Source: Oscillospiraceae bacterium (GTDB lineage Bacteria; Bacillota; Clostridia; Oscillospirales; CAG-272). Taken from it: 64,000 nt of DNA. The translations under genes and the position numbers were made by a program. The stretch is taken from positions 1 through 64,000 of the forward strand of contig SVTF01000003.1 in NCBI GenBank assembly GCA_015063905.1, given 5' to 3'. The first letter of the stretch is position 1. Every line of letters starts with the position of its first letter. This document shows positions 8,293 through 16,476 of the stretch, piece by piece. The notes beneath the pieces were generated by a model. That model did no database searches and was not told where the DNA came from. It saw only the letters and a program-made list of their open reading frames with translations.

Positions 8293-8949
8293 CTAATTTT
8301 TAACCAGCTCGCCATCCCTCAGCGTGCTGAAAAACAGACACGCGCAAAACACGTATATTCCAAGTCCCGCGCCTATCCTTATCATCAGATACATAGCCAC
8401 CGTCCAGATGGCGAATGCGCACACCCCGCCCGTAACGCCAACTATCCTTTCGGCAAGGCTATCGTTTGCCGTCATAGCCAAAAAGCAATATAGCATCCTG
8501 CCTCCGTCAAAGGTCTTTATGGGCAAAAGATTCATTGCTCCCTGCACCGCCGCGCACAAAACAAAAAAGGATAAAGCTCCAACGCCCGTTATCTCGCCCG
8601 CGAGCATAAGACGCTCTACGCTTTGAGCTGCCCTGTCAAGCGGAAGCTCGCAAAGGCGGGCGGCGATCAACCCCGTGGCAACGATAGCAACGTTGACCAT
8701 GGGCCCCGACATACATAAAATAAGCTCGTCTGCATAAGACCCCGCGCCCTGCCGCGTGCATATGCGCGCTCCCGAAATGTCTATCCTTATCTCCTCCACC
8801 TCGATGCCGCGCGCCCACGCCGCCGCCAAGTGTCCAAGCTCGTGCAGCACAGCGCACGCTCCGTATATCAAAAAAACGCTTGCCCTCTCCGACAGTATGA
8901 CTGCCACAAGCATCAGAAAGGCTCCCGCCCCTACCTTAAGTTTATTCAT
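8293..8949 (-). CDS. Site-2-protease-type metallopeptidase, M50 family
   Basis: The 218-residue product is an intramembrane zinc protease. The zinc motif HELGH lies at residues 36-40 inside a transmembrane helix, and the third zinc ligand sits in N140-LLPIKTF-D148-GG, the classic M50 second motif. Four or more hydrophobic segments are visible. Size and layout resemble SpoIVFB, which cleaves pro-sigma-K during sporulation, but there is no CBS domain and no spoIVFA beside it, so the substrate is uncertain. A GGAGGGAG site precedes the ATG. The gene is divergent from the DUF1836 gene. Confidence 0.88.
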   Translation of the reverse strand: MNKLKVGAGAFLMLVAVILSERASVFLIYGACAVLHELGHLAAAWARGIEVEEIRIDISGARICTRQGAGSYADELILCMSGPMVNVAIVATGLIAARLCELPLDRAAQSVERLMLAGEITGVGALSFFVLCAAVQGAMNLLPIKTFDGGRMLYCFLAMTANDSLAERIVGVTGGVCAFAIWTVAMYLMIRIGAGLGIYVFCACLFFSTLRDGELVKN

Positions 8950-9036
8950 AGCTCTCCCTCCGCAAAAGGTTTGGTTGCTTTGCCTTAAAATGTATGTATA
9001 ATATTAAAAGAATATTTATATTTTCCGTGAATTGAC

Positions 9037-9065
9037 TTGACAATCATTTGATTGTGTGATAAAAT
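9037..9065 (+). promoter_or_regulatory. Promoter of the DUF1836 operon with embedded palindrome
   Basis: TTGACA (9037-9042), 17-bp spacer, TAAAAT (9060-9065). A perfect 16-bp palindrome ACAATCATTTGATTGT covers 9040-9055, overlapping the -35 box and most of the spacer, which is where a repressor operator would sit. Confidence 0.75.
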
Positions 9066-9116
9066 TACAGTGTCACATTGTGGACTTACATCAGATAAAA
9101 CGAAAAGGAGAGACTT

Positions 9117-9701
9117 ATGAATCTTCAGATAAAAGAGGACTACATTCCCGGCACACAGCTATTGAGAGAAAAAATGGGCGGAATAACGGGACTTGAATTT
9201 TTGTCAAAGATATTTTTCATCACCGACGGAGTTATGCTTACCCAGATACGCGAAATATCTGGTATTGACGGCTCTACCCTGCAAAACTGGACAAAGCGCG
9301 GATGGGTAGAAAACTCCAAGCTCAAAAAATACAATATCAACCAGGTTGCGCACATCCTTATCATCAATATGCTGCGCTCCTGCATGCAGCTTGATAAGAT
9401 ATCCTCTCTTATTCAGTACATCAACGGCAGCGTGAATGACCGCGATGACGATATAATCGAGGACTCCGTTCTCTATGACTACATCTGCCGCATACTTGAC
9501 AAGCTTATGACTTATGACGTATGCTCCATAGGCTCGATAAGAAACACGATAGACGAGGTAACCAGCGACTATACGGAAAGCATTGCGGGCAGCCGCGTGC
9601 GCCTTACCAACGCGCTTGAGATAATCGTTGTTGCCTACTACGCATCCCTTATCAAAAAACACTCGGATTCCCTGCTTGAAAACCTTTTTGGCAGAGCTTA
9701 A
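9117..9701 (+). CDS. DUF1836 domain-containing protein, predicted MerR-like regulator
   Basis: The 194-residue product matches the DUF1836 family of Firmicutes: FLSKIFFITDGVMLTQIREISGI and TLQNWTKRGW form a MerR-like winged-helix segment near residues 30-65, and the helical rest resembles the family's C-terminal part. It is therefore probably a DNA-binding regulator, with no known ligand. The start follows AAAGGAG. It is the first gene of a likely operon with a membrane protein (9 bases further) and the IreB gene. The palindrome inside its own promoter suggests autoregulation, which is inference. Confidence 0.85.
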   Translation: MNLQIKEDYIPGTQLLREKMGGITGLEFLSKIFFITDGVMLTQIREISGIDGSTLQNWTKRGWVENSKLKKYNINQVAHILIINMLRSCMQLDKISSLIQYINGSVNDRDDDIIEDSVLYDYICRILDKLMTYDVCSIGSIRNTIDEVTSDYTESIAGSRVRLTNALEIIVVAYYASLIKKHSDSLLENLFGRA

Positions 9702-9710
9702 GGAGCGAAT

Positions 9711-10256
9711 ATGAAAAAACGACCCATTGATACGTTGCTTGGCTCGCTTGTGTATGCGCTGTACATGATGCTTTCCTGCCTTGTGATCATGTTTGTGGAG
9801 ATACTTGCCATCAAAATAGCCAATCTGTTTGTCGTGGTTGACAATTTTTCCACGTCTGTGATACGCGCCGTCATATACACGCTTGGAGTAAACGCGCTGC
9901 TTGCCATCATAGCCTTTCACGAGGGATACAAGGCGGCAAGACCCGCCCCCATCGCAACCGCAATATCCGCCACCGTGGCAACGCTCATCCACTCGCTGTT
10001 CGCGCTGTTGTTCAGCTTTGAGGCGTTTTGCGCGGGCGGCGTGCGCTCCATCGCTATATTGGTAAAATTCGGCAAAACCATTAATAGCCCTCTGTTTGCG
10101 GGCACGCTTGACCGTTTTGACATAATTCCCTTTTTCTTTATAAACAGTGCCATATACGTAGCCGTTATGATAATAGCAAACAAGCTTGGCGCCTCTCACA
10201 GGCTAAAGGTCAGAGATGAAATGAATATCGGCGCGCATCGGGACATGCCTGAATAA
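9711..10256 (+). CDS. Four-helix integral membrane protein, unknown function
   Basis: The 181-residue product has four hydrophobic segments, near residues 10-38, 50-66, 80-105 and 138-160, with a short basic start MKKRP and a polar C-terminal tail. I recognise no family signature. It starts nine bases after the DUF1836 stop codon, with AAGGAG just upstream, so it is very likely cotranscribed with that regulator. It could be the regulated target or the sensor for it. Confidence 0.8.
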   Translation: MKKRPIDTLLGSLVYALYMMLSCLVIMFVEILAIKIANLFVVVDNFSTSVIRAVIYTLGVNALLAIIAFHEGYKAARPAPIATAISATVATLIHSLFALLFSFEAFCAGGVRSIAILVKFGKTINSPLFAGTLDRFDIIPFFFINSAIYVAVMIIANKLGASHRLKVRDEMNIGAHRDMPE

Positions 10257-10280
10257 TCGGACAAAAAAGAAGGATCTACA

Positions 10281-10604
10281 ATGATAATTGAAAACAACGA
10301 CAGAAAAATACTTATAGGCAAGAATTTCTCCGAGCCCGCACCAAAAGCGTGCGACGATGGGGTTGACTCCAAGGAGCTGCTATATAAAATATGCAAGACC
10401 GTAACGGAGGGCGGATATAACGCAGTGTCTCAGCTGATGGGCTACATCATAAGCGAAGACCCCGCGCACATATCCAACTATAACAACGCGAGAACGCTTA
10501 TAGGACGAATAGACCGCGACGAGCTTTTGGAGGACATGATAAACACTTACCTTGAAAAGCTCGAGGCGCAATACGGAAACAAGGATAGCGACGATGGACT
10601 TTGA
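10281..10604 (+). CDS. ireB: IreB family regulatory phosphoprotein (UPF0297)
   Basis: The 107-residue product carries the whole IreB core: YKICKTVTEGGYNAVSQLMGYIISEDPAHI, then NNARTLI and DRDELLEDMINTYL. In Enterococcus faecalis IreB is phosphorylated on threonine by the kinase IreK and restrains cephalosporin resistance. This protein has about 25 extra N-terminal residues compared with the usual 85-90-residue family length. The start follows AAGGA. In most Firmicutes ireB lies with alaS and ruvX; here it sits between a membrane protein and ribF, and its last 11 bases overlap ribF. Confidence 0.88.
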   Translation: MIIENNDRKILIGKNFSEPAPKACDDGVDSKELLYKICKTVTEGGYNAVSQLMGYIISEDPAHISNYNNARTLIGRIDRDELLEDMINTYLEKLEAQYGNKDSDDGL

Positions 10605-11562
10605 TGCTTTGATAAGAGTCATATCAAAAGATGGATGCGAGCTTTCTTTAGACGGGCAAAGCACCGTTGTTGCGCTTGGTACATTTGACGGAGTTCACCT
10701 AGCGCACAGGGGGCTTTTGCAAAATGCAGTAATCTTTAAAGAGCAAAGGCACGCAAAGCTTTGCGGCGCGTTTTGCTTTTACTCAAGTCCCATCTCGTAT
10801 CTTCGCGGCGTGGAGGTGCCTATGATATGCACCTTTGAGCAAAAGCTTGAGCTTATGTTCGATACGGGGATAGACTTTGTTGCGGTTGCCGACTTTGCCG
10901 CTCTTTGCGACGTGGGCGCGGAGCGATTCGTAAACGACGTGTTAGTGGCAAGGCTGGGTTGCGTGGGCGCGGTGTGCGGCTTTAATCACCGATTTGGCAA
11001 GGGCGGGTTGGGTGACTCCCGTCTGCTTGGCTCTGTTTTGGGACAAGACGCCATCCTTACCTATCCCGAGGTCAAAATAAACGGAGAAACGGTAAGCTCA
11101 ACGGCGATAAGAGAGCATCTTTCGCGCGGCGAAGTTTCGCTTGCCCGACGCATGCTTGGCAGACCCTATTCGCTTGTCGCGCCCGTGCTTTCGGGCAAAA
11201 AGCTTGGCAGAACTATCGGCTGTCCAACCGCGAATCAGGTGTTCCCTTTGCGCTCGGTAGAGCTTAAGCACGGGATATACGCCACGCTCTGTACCACTGA
11301 GGACGGAAGCACGTTTGTGGGCGCGTCCAACGTGGGCGTAAGACCCTCGATAGACGCAAATATCGACGATCATTCATTGAATTGCGAAACTCTGCTTGCC
11401 GATTTTTCGCGCGACGTTTACGGCGAGATACTAAGGGTGGATTTTTACGAATATCTGCGCGAGGAAAGAAAATTTGATTCCCTCTCCGAGCTTTCGTCAG
11501 CCATCAGAGGCGATCTTGACCGCGCCGTTGAATATTTCAAATCCCAAAAGCTTATAAATTAA
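10594..11562 (+). CDS. ribF: Bifunctional riboflavin kinase / FAD synthetase
   Basis: The 322-residue enzyme makes FMN from riboflavin and then FAD. The N-terminal nucleotidyltransferase domain has GTFDGVHLAH at residues 29-38 and CGFNHRFG, with the VSSTAIREHL motif further on. The C-terminal flavokinase domain has LGRTIGCPTAN, GIYAT and the ERKFDSL segment. I chose the ATG at 10594 because AAGGA lies eight bases before it; longer in-frame starts lie well inside ireB. It overlaps ireB by 11 bases, so the two are probably translationally coupled. No FMN riboswitch is visible upstream. Confidence 0.95.
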   Translation: MDFDALIRVISKDGCELSLDGQSTVVALGTFDGVHLAHRGLLQNAVIFKEQRHAKLCGAFCFYSSPISYLRGVEVPMICTFEQKLELMFDTGIDFVAVADFAALCDVGAERFVNDVLVARLGCVGAVCGFNHRFGKGGLGDSRLLGSVLGQDAILTYPEVKINGETVSSTAIREHLSRGEVSLARRMLGRPYSLVAPVLSGKKLGRTIGCPTANQVFPLRSVELKHGIYATLCTTEDGSTFVGASNVGVRPSIDANIDDHSLNCETLLADFSRDVYGEILRVDFYEYLREERKFDSLSELSSAIRGDLDRAVEYFKSQKLIN

Positions 11563-11671
11563 CGAAATTTCGTAAAAATGCCGCTTTGCCGAACCGTAAA
11601 ACACCAATAACGCGTTGCGGTACAAGGTATTATCAATAACAAATATCAAATTTTTAAAAAAGGAGGACAAG

Positions 11672-12997
11672 ATGAAAAAAACGCATATAAAACGCTCAAT
11701 TTCTCTTATTCTCCTTATTTTGACGCTTATTTTATCTCTCCCGCTGAGCGCATCGTCCGCGCAACCGCCCTTTCCCTCGCCCACAGGCGAGCTTGACGGC
11801 AAGGCGCAATGCGTGTACGACGTGACGCACAAGCGTTTCCTTTATAAAAACAATCCAAACGAGGTGCTGAACACCTCTACAAGTGCCAAGATAATGTCGG
11901 GGCTTATCGCCTGCGAGCAGCTTTCGGGCAGGCTTAACGAAAAGATAACCATAACCGAAAAAATGATAAGCGGTGTGGGCGGCTACTCCATGAAGCTCAA
12001 GGCGGGCGAAACGGTCACCGTCAAGGATCTGCTCTATGGCGCAATATGCGCCTCGTATAACGATGCGGCGTATGCGCTCGCGCACGTATGCTCGGGTAGC
12101 ACGGAAGCCTTTGTAGCACTTATGAATTCCCGCGCAGATGAGCTTGGCGCCGGCATGACCTCCTACACAAATCCCATAGGCTACCCCGACAACTCCGCAA
12201 TGGTCACCACTCTTTCGGACACACTAAAGATAGCCGAGGCGGCTTATCACAATCAACTGTATATGGAGATATGCTCACGTGTCAGCTATAGCGTGAGATC
12301 CACCAACATGAGCGACGAGCGCTTCTTTTACAACAGAAACTATCTGCTCTCCGCGGACTATCAATACAACTACTACAACAAAAAATGCAGCGGCATGAAT
12401 GCCGGTATTTCCGGCGAGGCGGGCGGCTGGAGCGTGGTCACCGTGGCTCATGACGACGGCGCGGATCTTATCTGCATCGTTCTCGGCGGCACGGAGGACG
12501 ATACTAATATATACGCCTACCAAACGGTCAACACCCTTGTAAATTGGGCGTGCGATGAGTACAACAGTATCACCGTATTTGAAGCGGGTGACGACATAGG
12601 CACGGTGGACGTAGGGCTTACGGGCTTCGGCACTCAAAAGGGCGTTTACGTTGCCGCAAATGACATTCAGGCGTATATGCCCAAAAGCTCCAACTCATCT
12701 ATTACGTATCACCTCGAGCTTGACTCCGAATATCTTAAGGCTCCGCTTACGGCGGGCGACAGGATAGGCACGGTAAATATTTATTGCGGAGGTGAGCTTA
12801 TGGTCTCCTCACCCGTTGCGATAAAGCAAAGCTATGAATCAAACGGAGTTATGATAGTGATAGACGCTATAGGCAGATATACCAAGAGCCGCGCGTTTAT
12901 CGCAACGCTCATCTGCTTTGCCATACTCTTGCCCACGGCGCTTATCATCAAGAGCCGCAGATCCAAGAGCCACGGCAGCTTCAGAAGAAAATATTAA
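11672..12997 (+). CDS. DacF-like D-alanyl-D-alanine carboxypeptidase homologue, active site altered
   Basis: The 441-residue product has a signal peptide, a peptidase S11-type domain (about 40-300), a C-terminal beta domain, and a final transmembrane anchor near 410-430 followed by a basic tail. The family trims the fifth D-Ala from peptidoglycan using SxxK, SxN and KTG motifs. Here the first motif reads T70-S-A-K73, so the nucleophilic Ser is Thr. SYN at 128-130 is intact. The third motif reads N243-A-G instead of KTG. It is therefore probably inactive or strongly altered and may bind muropeptides instead. The start ATG follows AGGAGG. Confidence 0.85.
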   Translation: MKKTHIKRSISLILLILTLILSLPLSASSAQPPFPSPTGELDGKAQCVYDVTHKRFLYKNNPNEVLNTSTSAKIMSGLIACEQLSGRLNEKITITEKMISGVGGYSMKLKAGETVTVKDLLYGAICASYNDAAYALAHVCSGSTEAFVALMNSRADELGAGMTSYTNPIGYPDNSAMVTTLSDTLKIAEAAYHNQLYMEICSRVSYSVRSTNMSDERFFYNRNYLLSADYQYNYYNKKCSGMNAGISGEAGGWSVVTVAHDDGADLICIVLGGTEDDTNIYAYQTVNTLVNWACDEYNSITVFEAGDDIGTVDVGLTGFGTQKGVYVAANDIQAYMPKSSNSSITYHLELDSEYLKAPLTAGDRIGTVNIYCGGELMVSSPVAIKQSYESNGVMIVIDAIGRYTKSRAFIATLICFAILLPTALIIKSRRSKSHGSFRRKY

Positions 12998-13036
12998 AAA
13001 CACGGCTGATCCCTCGGGACACGCCGTGTTTTTTAT
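12998..13036. terminator. Bidirectional terminator between dacF-like and MATE genes
   Basis: Stem AAACACGGC / GCCGTGTTT followed by T-rich sequence, between convergent genes. Confidence 0.8.
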
Positions 13037-13054
13037 TATTTGCTATATTAAGCT

Positions 13055-14443
13055 TTATTCTTTGTCCTTCTCAAAGCTCTCGACGGCTTCTATCTTACTC
13101 AGCGATTTTTTGAATTTGAAGGCAAAAAGAATAGCCGTAAACGTCACCGCCAAAATATCCGCGATGGGCTCCGCAAGATAAACGCCGACGGTGCGGTCAT
13201 TCACAAGGCTCGGAACAATATATATAAGCGGCAAAAGAAGCACAAATTTGCGCACGACTGCCACCGCCACCGACGACAACGCATTGCCCAGCGACACAAA
13301 TGTCATCTGACAGGATATCTGTATACCGAAAAGTATCATTCCCGCAAAATATATTCTGAGCGCCTTCGAAGCAAAAGCCACAAGCTCTGCCTTTGGGGTG
13401 AATATCGACACGAACACCTCGGGAATAAGCATCACTAACGCCCACATGGTCACCGAATATATAAGGCAGGTGGTCAGCAATATTTTATACGTTTTCCGTA
13501 CTCGGTCGGCGTTTTTCGCACCGTAATTATAGCTCAATATCGGCTGAGCGCCCTGTGCTATTCCCTGCGTCGGCAGAAGCGCAAACTGCATTACGCTGGT
13601 CAGGATAGTCATCGCTCCGACCGCTATATCACCACCGTATGCTAAAAGCGAGGAGTTGAAGCACACCGAGATCACGCTCTCGCTCGCCTGCATAATAAAC
13701 GTCGCCGCGCCCAAAGCTATGCATGGCAAAACTATCTTTGGCAGAGGGATCATATTTTTGAGTCTGAGTTTTAATATCGTATTTTTTCCGCAAAGGAATA
13801 AAACTACCCAAACGCACGACAGAGCCTGCGAAATAACTGTTGCGAGAGCCGCGCCGCGCACCCCCATATCAAAACCGTAAATAAGGATGGGGTCAAGAAT
13901 AATATTGGATGCCGCACCCACGATGACCGAGATCATCGACGTTTTGGTGAAGCCCTGCGCGGTAATGAAGGCGTTCATTCCCAGCGTCAGCTGAACAAAC
14001 ACCGTACCGATGGCGTAAACGCTCATATAATCCGTTGCGTATTCTATGGTGTGCTCACTCGCGCCAAACGCCAAAAGCAGATCTCTGTTGAATATGAGCA
14101 GCACCGCGGTCAGTATCGCCGACACGATGATCTGCAAGGCAAAGCAGCCGCCCAGCGTTTTCTCTGCGCGCTCGATATTCTTCTCGCCCATAAATATTGA
14201 TGCTCTCGGCGCGCCGCCCGAGCTGACCAGCGCGGCAAAAGCCGACACTATCATAATTATGGGCATACACACGCCAACGCCCGTTAGCGCAAGGTCGCCC
14301 ACATCGGGCATATGACCTATGAATATACGGTCAACGACGTTATATAGCATATTGATAAGCTGAGCCACCACCGTTGGTAAGGCAAGTCTGAACAAAAGCT
14401 TACCTACGGGATACGTACCCAGCATTTCTTTTTTATCCGCCAT
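13055..14443 (-). CDS. MATE family efflux transporter
   Basis: The 462-residue membrane protein has about twelve hydrophobic segments and the family hallmarks near the N-terminus (ALPTVVAQLINMLYNVVDRIFIGH) and the matching region of the second half (LPTQGIAQGAQPILSYNYGA). MATE pumps expel cationic drugs or metabolites using Na+ or H+ gradients. The substrate cannot be deduced. An AGAGGA site precedes the start, and the gene has its own promoter, so it is probably a single-gene unit. Confidence 0.93.
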   Translation of the reverse strand: MADKKEMLGTYPVGKLLFRLALPTVVAQLINMLYNVVDRIFIGHMPDVGDLALTGVGVCMPIIMIVSAFAALVSSGGAPRASIFMGEKNIERAEKTLGGCFALQIIVSAILTAVLLIFNRDLLLAFGASEHTIEYATDYMSVYAIGTVFVQLTLGMNAFITAQGFTKTSMISVIVGAASNIILDPILIYGFDMGVRGAALATVISQALSCVWVVLFLCGKNTILKLRLKNMIPLPKIVLPCIALGAATFIMQASESVISVCFNSSLLAYGGDIAVGAMTILTSVMQFALLPTQGIAQGAQPILSYNYGAKNADRVRKTYKILLTTCLIYSVTMWALVMLIPEVFVSIFTPKAELVAFASKALRIYFAGMILFGIQISCQMTFVSLGNALSSVAVAVVRKFVLLLPLIYIVPSLVNDRTVGVYLAEPIADILAVTFTAILFAFKFKKSLSKIEAVESFEKDKE

Positions 14444-14505
14444 AGCAGTCCTCTCTTTTTATTTTCCCAATTTCAGCACGCTCATAGACGGTCCGATCAT
14501 TCAAA

Positions 14506-14534
14506 ATTATACTATCCTTCTTTTCCGACTTCAA
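14506..14534 (-). promoter_or_regulatory. Promoter of the MATE gene
   Basis: Minus strand: TTGAAG (14529-14534), 17-bp spacer, TATAAT (14506-14511). Confidence 0.7.
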
Positions 14535-14584
14535 CATCTTTTTGTAAATTTTTATATTTGCCGTTTAAAAGAACCGTTCATATA

Positions 14585-14618
14585 AATAGCCCGAGGATCA
14601 AGACCCTCGGGCTATTTT
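14585..14618 (-). terminator. Terminator downstream of the zinc-ribbon gene
   Basis: Strong stem ATAGCCCGAGG / CCTCGGGCTAT, A/T flanks on both sides, directly after the stop codon. Confidence 0.8.
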
Positions 14619-14833
14619 TATTGATTTTCACGTCTGTCCTTTTTCTTTAGCAGCTTTTCGGGCTCCTTTACGTAGCTTCTTACCACGCTTCCGCATCTGC
14701 GGCAAATAACGTGATAGATGGTGCAGCCGTGCCACGCGCTGTGGCAACTCTGGAGCGCCCCGTGTCCCTCCTGCTTGGCTTCAAGAAACTCTGAGCCGTG
14801 GCAAAAAGGGCATTCCGCGATTCTTATATCCAT
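14618..14833 (-). CDS. Small zinc-ribbon protein
   Basis: The 71-residue product holds a CPFC knuckle at residues 8-11 and a CRRC knuckle near 44-47, the pattern of a treble-clef or zinc-ribbon fold. The C-terminal part is very basic (KLLKKKDRRENQ), which suits nucleic-acid binding. It lies 21 bases after the SPFH gene on the same strand and ahead of a strong terminator, so it is probably the last gene of the nfeD-SPFH operon. I recognise no named family. Confidence 0.75.
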   Translation of the reverse strand: MDIRIAECPFCHGSEFLEAKQEGHGALQSCHSAWHGCTIYHVICRRCGSVVRSYVKEPEKLLKKKDRRENQ

Positions 14834-14854
14834 TGTGGCTCACCTCGGAACAAA

Positions 14855-15823
14855 TTATTTATCCTCTGCTATGCCCTTAACCGATGCTACAAGACCCGCA
14901 ACGTTCTGGATCTCGGAGGGGATGATTATCTTGGTCGCCTGACCGTCCGCTACCTTTTCGAGTGTTTCCAGACTCTTGAGCGCAACTACTCCGTCACCGG
15001 GATTTGCCTCGTTTATCATACGGATACCGTCCGCGGTAGCCTGCTGTATCTTGAGTATAGCCTCTGCCTCACCCTCTGCCTTAAGAACCTGAGACTGCTT
15101 TTCAGCCTCTGCTCTGAGTATGCGGGACTGCTTCTCTGCCTCTGCCTCGAGTATCTGCGACTGCTTACGTCCCTCTGCTACGAGTATTGCGGAGTTCTTT
15201 TCACCCTCCGCGCGAAGAATGGACTCACGGCGCTCACGCTCTGCCTTCATCTGCTTTTCCATGGCGTCCTGGATCTCCTTTGGCGGAATGATGTTCTTAA
15301 GCTCAACACGGCTTACCTTGATTCCCCATGGGTCTGTTGCCTCGTCGAGTATGGACCGCATCTTGGCATTGATAATGTCACGCGAGGTAAGCGTTTCATC
15401 AAGCTCCATATCACCGATGATATTACGGAGAGTGGTGGATGTAAGATTCTCGATAGCGGTCATGGGAGTAGCGTGACCGTAGCAATAAAGCTTTGCGTCG
15501 GTTATCTGATAGAACACAACGGTATCTATCTGCATTCTTACGTTATCCTTTGTTATAACGGGCTGAGGTGGAAAGTCCGCAACTTGCTCCATCTTGTTTA
15601 TCTTCTTAGCTATTCTATCAACAAAGGGTATCTTGAAATGAAGTCCTGTGCCCCAAGTCGTGTGATATCCGCCAAGGCGCTCGATAACGTACACCTTTGC
15701 CTGCGGAACAACGTGCAGATTGGTTATTAACACCAAAAGTACGATAACTCCAAGAGCCACAAATATGCCCGTCAATATAGGATTGACAGCCAAGAGATTC
15801 ATCATCATTGCAACGTTAGTCAT
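14855..15823 (-). CDS. SPFH / band 7 (stomatin-paraslipin) membrane scaffold protein
   Basis: The 322-residue product has one N-terminal transmembrane segment (about 12-35), a band 7 domain starting VVPQAKVYVIERLGGYH, and a long alpha-helical region. That region carries five near-perfect 11-residue repeats of the type ILxAEgEKqSq (about 185-240), a hendecad coiled coil. Paraslipins organise membrane microdomains and pair with NfeD proteins, as here: the nfeD gene lies 32 bases upstream. I chose the ATG at 15823, nine bases after AAAGGA; a TTG at 15841 would overlap the ribosome binding site. Confidence 0.92.
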   Translation of the reverse strand: MTNVAMMMNLLAVNPILTGIFVALGVIVLLVLITNLHVVPQAKVYVIERLGGYHTTWGTGLHFKIPFVDRIAKKINKMEQVADFPPQPVITKDNVRMQIDTVVFYQITDAKLYCYGHATPMTAIENLTSTTLRNIIGDMELDETLTSRDIINAKMRSILDEATDPWGIKVSRVELKNIIPPKEIQDAMEKQMKAERERRESILRAEGEKNSAILVAEGRKQSQILEAEAEKQSRILRAEAEKQSQVLKAEGEAEAILKIQQATADGIRMINEANPGDGVVALKSLETLEKVADGQATKIIIPSEIQNVAGLVASVKGIAEDK

Positions 15824-15855
15824 AATAAGTTTTCCTTTCAAAAGTTAATATAGTA

Positions 15856-16302
15856 TTATTTCCAGCGGCATATCAGCTTTACGCCCGATATTGCCTCTAT
15901 CTCAACAAATTCGCCCACCTCGGCGTATTCGCAATCGTCCAGCATCTTTGCGCTCCACACCATTCCGTCAACCTTAACGGCGCCCGTCATTGCGGCGTTA
16001 TCTATTCTCTCGATAACCACTGCCGTTTTACCTATAAGAAGGTCGGTGTCGGTTTTTTCCTTGCCGTGATTCTTCAAAAGCTTTTTTCTGAACACGGTGA
16101 ACGCCAGCAGCACAAGCACCGCCGAAACGCCTCCAAACACTACCCACTGTATCCATTCCGCAACGCCGCACGTTGCAAGCACCATGGAGATCAGCGCGCC
16201 CGGAACGAACCACACGGCGATGAGCTCCGCCGTTTGCGACTCGATTATCAAGGCTCCGATGAAAAATACTGCCCACATGATAGTCATTACTATCTCACTC
16301 AT
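15856..16302 (-). CDS. NfeD-like membrane protein
   Basis: The 148-residue product has two or three transmembrane segments followed by a C-terminal OB-fold (about 85-148) with the typical GKTAVV and GAVKVDGMVWSA strands. This is the short NfeD form without the ClpP-like protease domain. NfeD proteins act with SPFH proteins such as the one encoded next. An AGGAGG site and a strong promoter lie upstream, making this the first gene of the operon. Confidence 0.9.
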   Translation of the reverse strand: MSEIVMTIMWAVFFIGALIIESQTAELIAVWFVPGALISMVLATCGVAEWIQWVVFGGVSAVLVLLAFTVFRKKLLKNHGKEKTDTDLLIGKTAVVIERIDNAAMTGAVKVDGMVWSAKMLDDCEYAEVGEFVEIEAISGVKLICRWK

Positions 16303-16360
16303 AGTTAATACCTCCTATCTCGACAAACAAAGCTACGCGCCTGTTTGCCTCCTTGATATA

Positions 16361-16389
16361 ATTATATCACACGGTCACTTGACTGTCAA
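16361..16389 (-). promoter_or_regulatory. Promoter of the nfeD-SPFH operon
   Basis: Minus strand: TTGACA (16384-16389), 17-bp spacer, TGA-TATAAT (16361-16366). Confidence 0.85.
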
Positions 16390-16476
16390 TGCCATTCTTA
16401 TGAAAAATTTAACAAAATTTCAACCCAAAAATAGTATATCTTGCACAAATATGACGTTTTGTGGCACACGTTGTGC

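Noticed and set aside
9204..10199. 331-codon open frame on the minus strand across the DUF1836 and membrane protein genes
   Set aside because: It spans two well-supported genes on the other strand, and its protein is Tyr/His/Arg-rich noise.
10500..10600. FMN riboswitch expected before ribF
   Set aside because: ribF starts inside ireB and there is no leader that could hold the element.
11563..11671. ACGAAATTTCGT palindrome after ribF as a terminator
   Set aside because: Six-base arms with A/T content are too weak and no proper T run follows.
14798..15730. 310-codon open frame opposite the SPFH gene
   Set aside because: Antisense shadow produced by the repetitive hendecad coding region; Leu/Cys/Tyr-rich composition.
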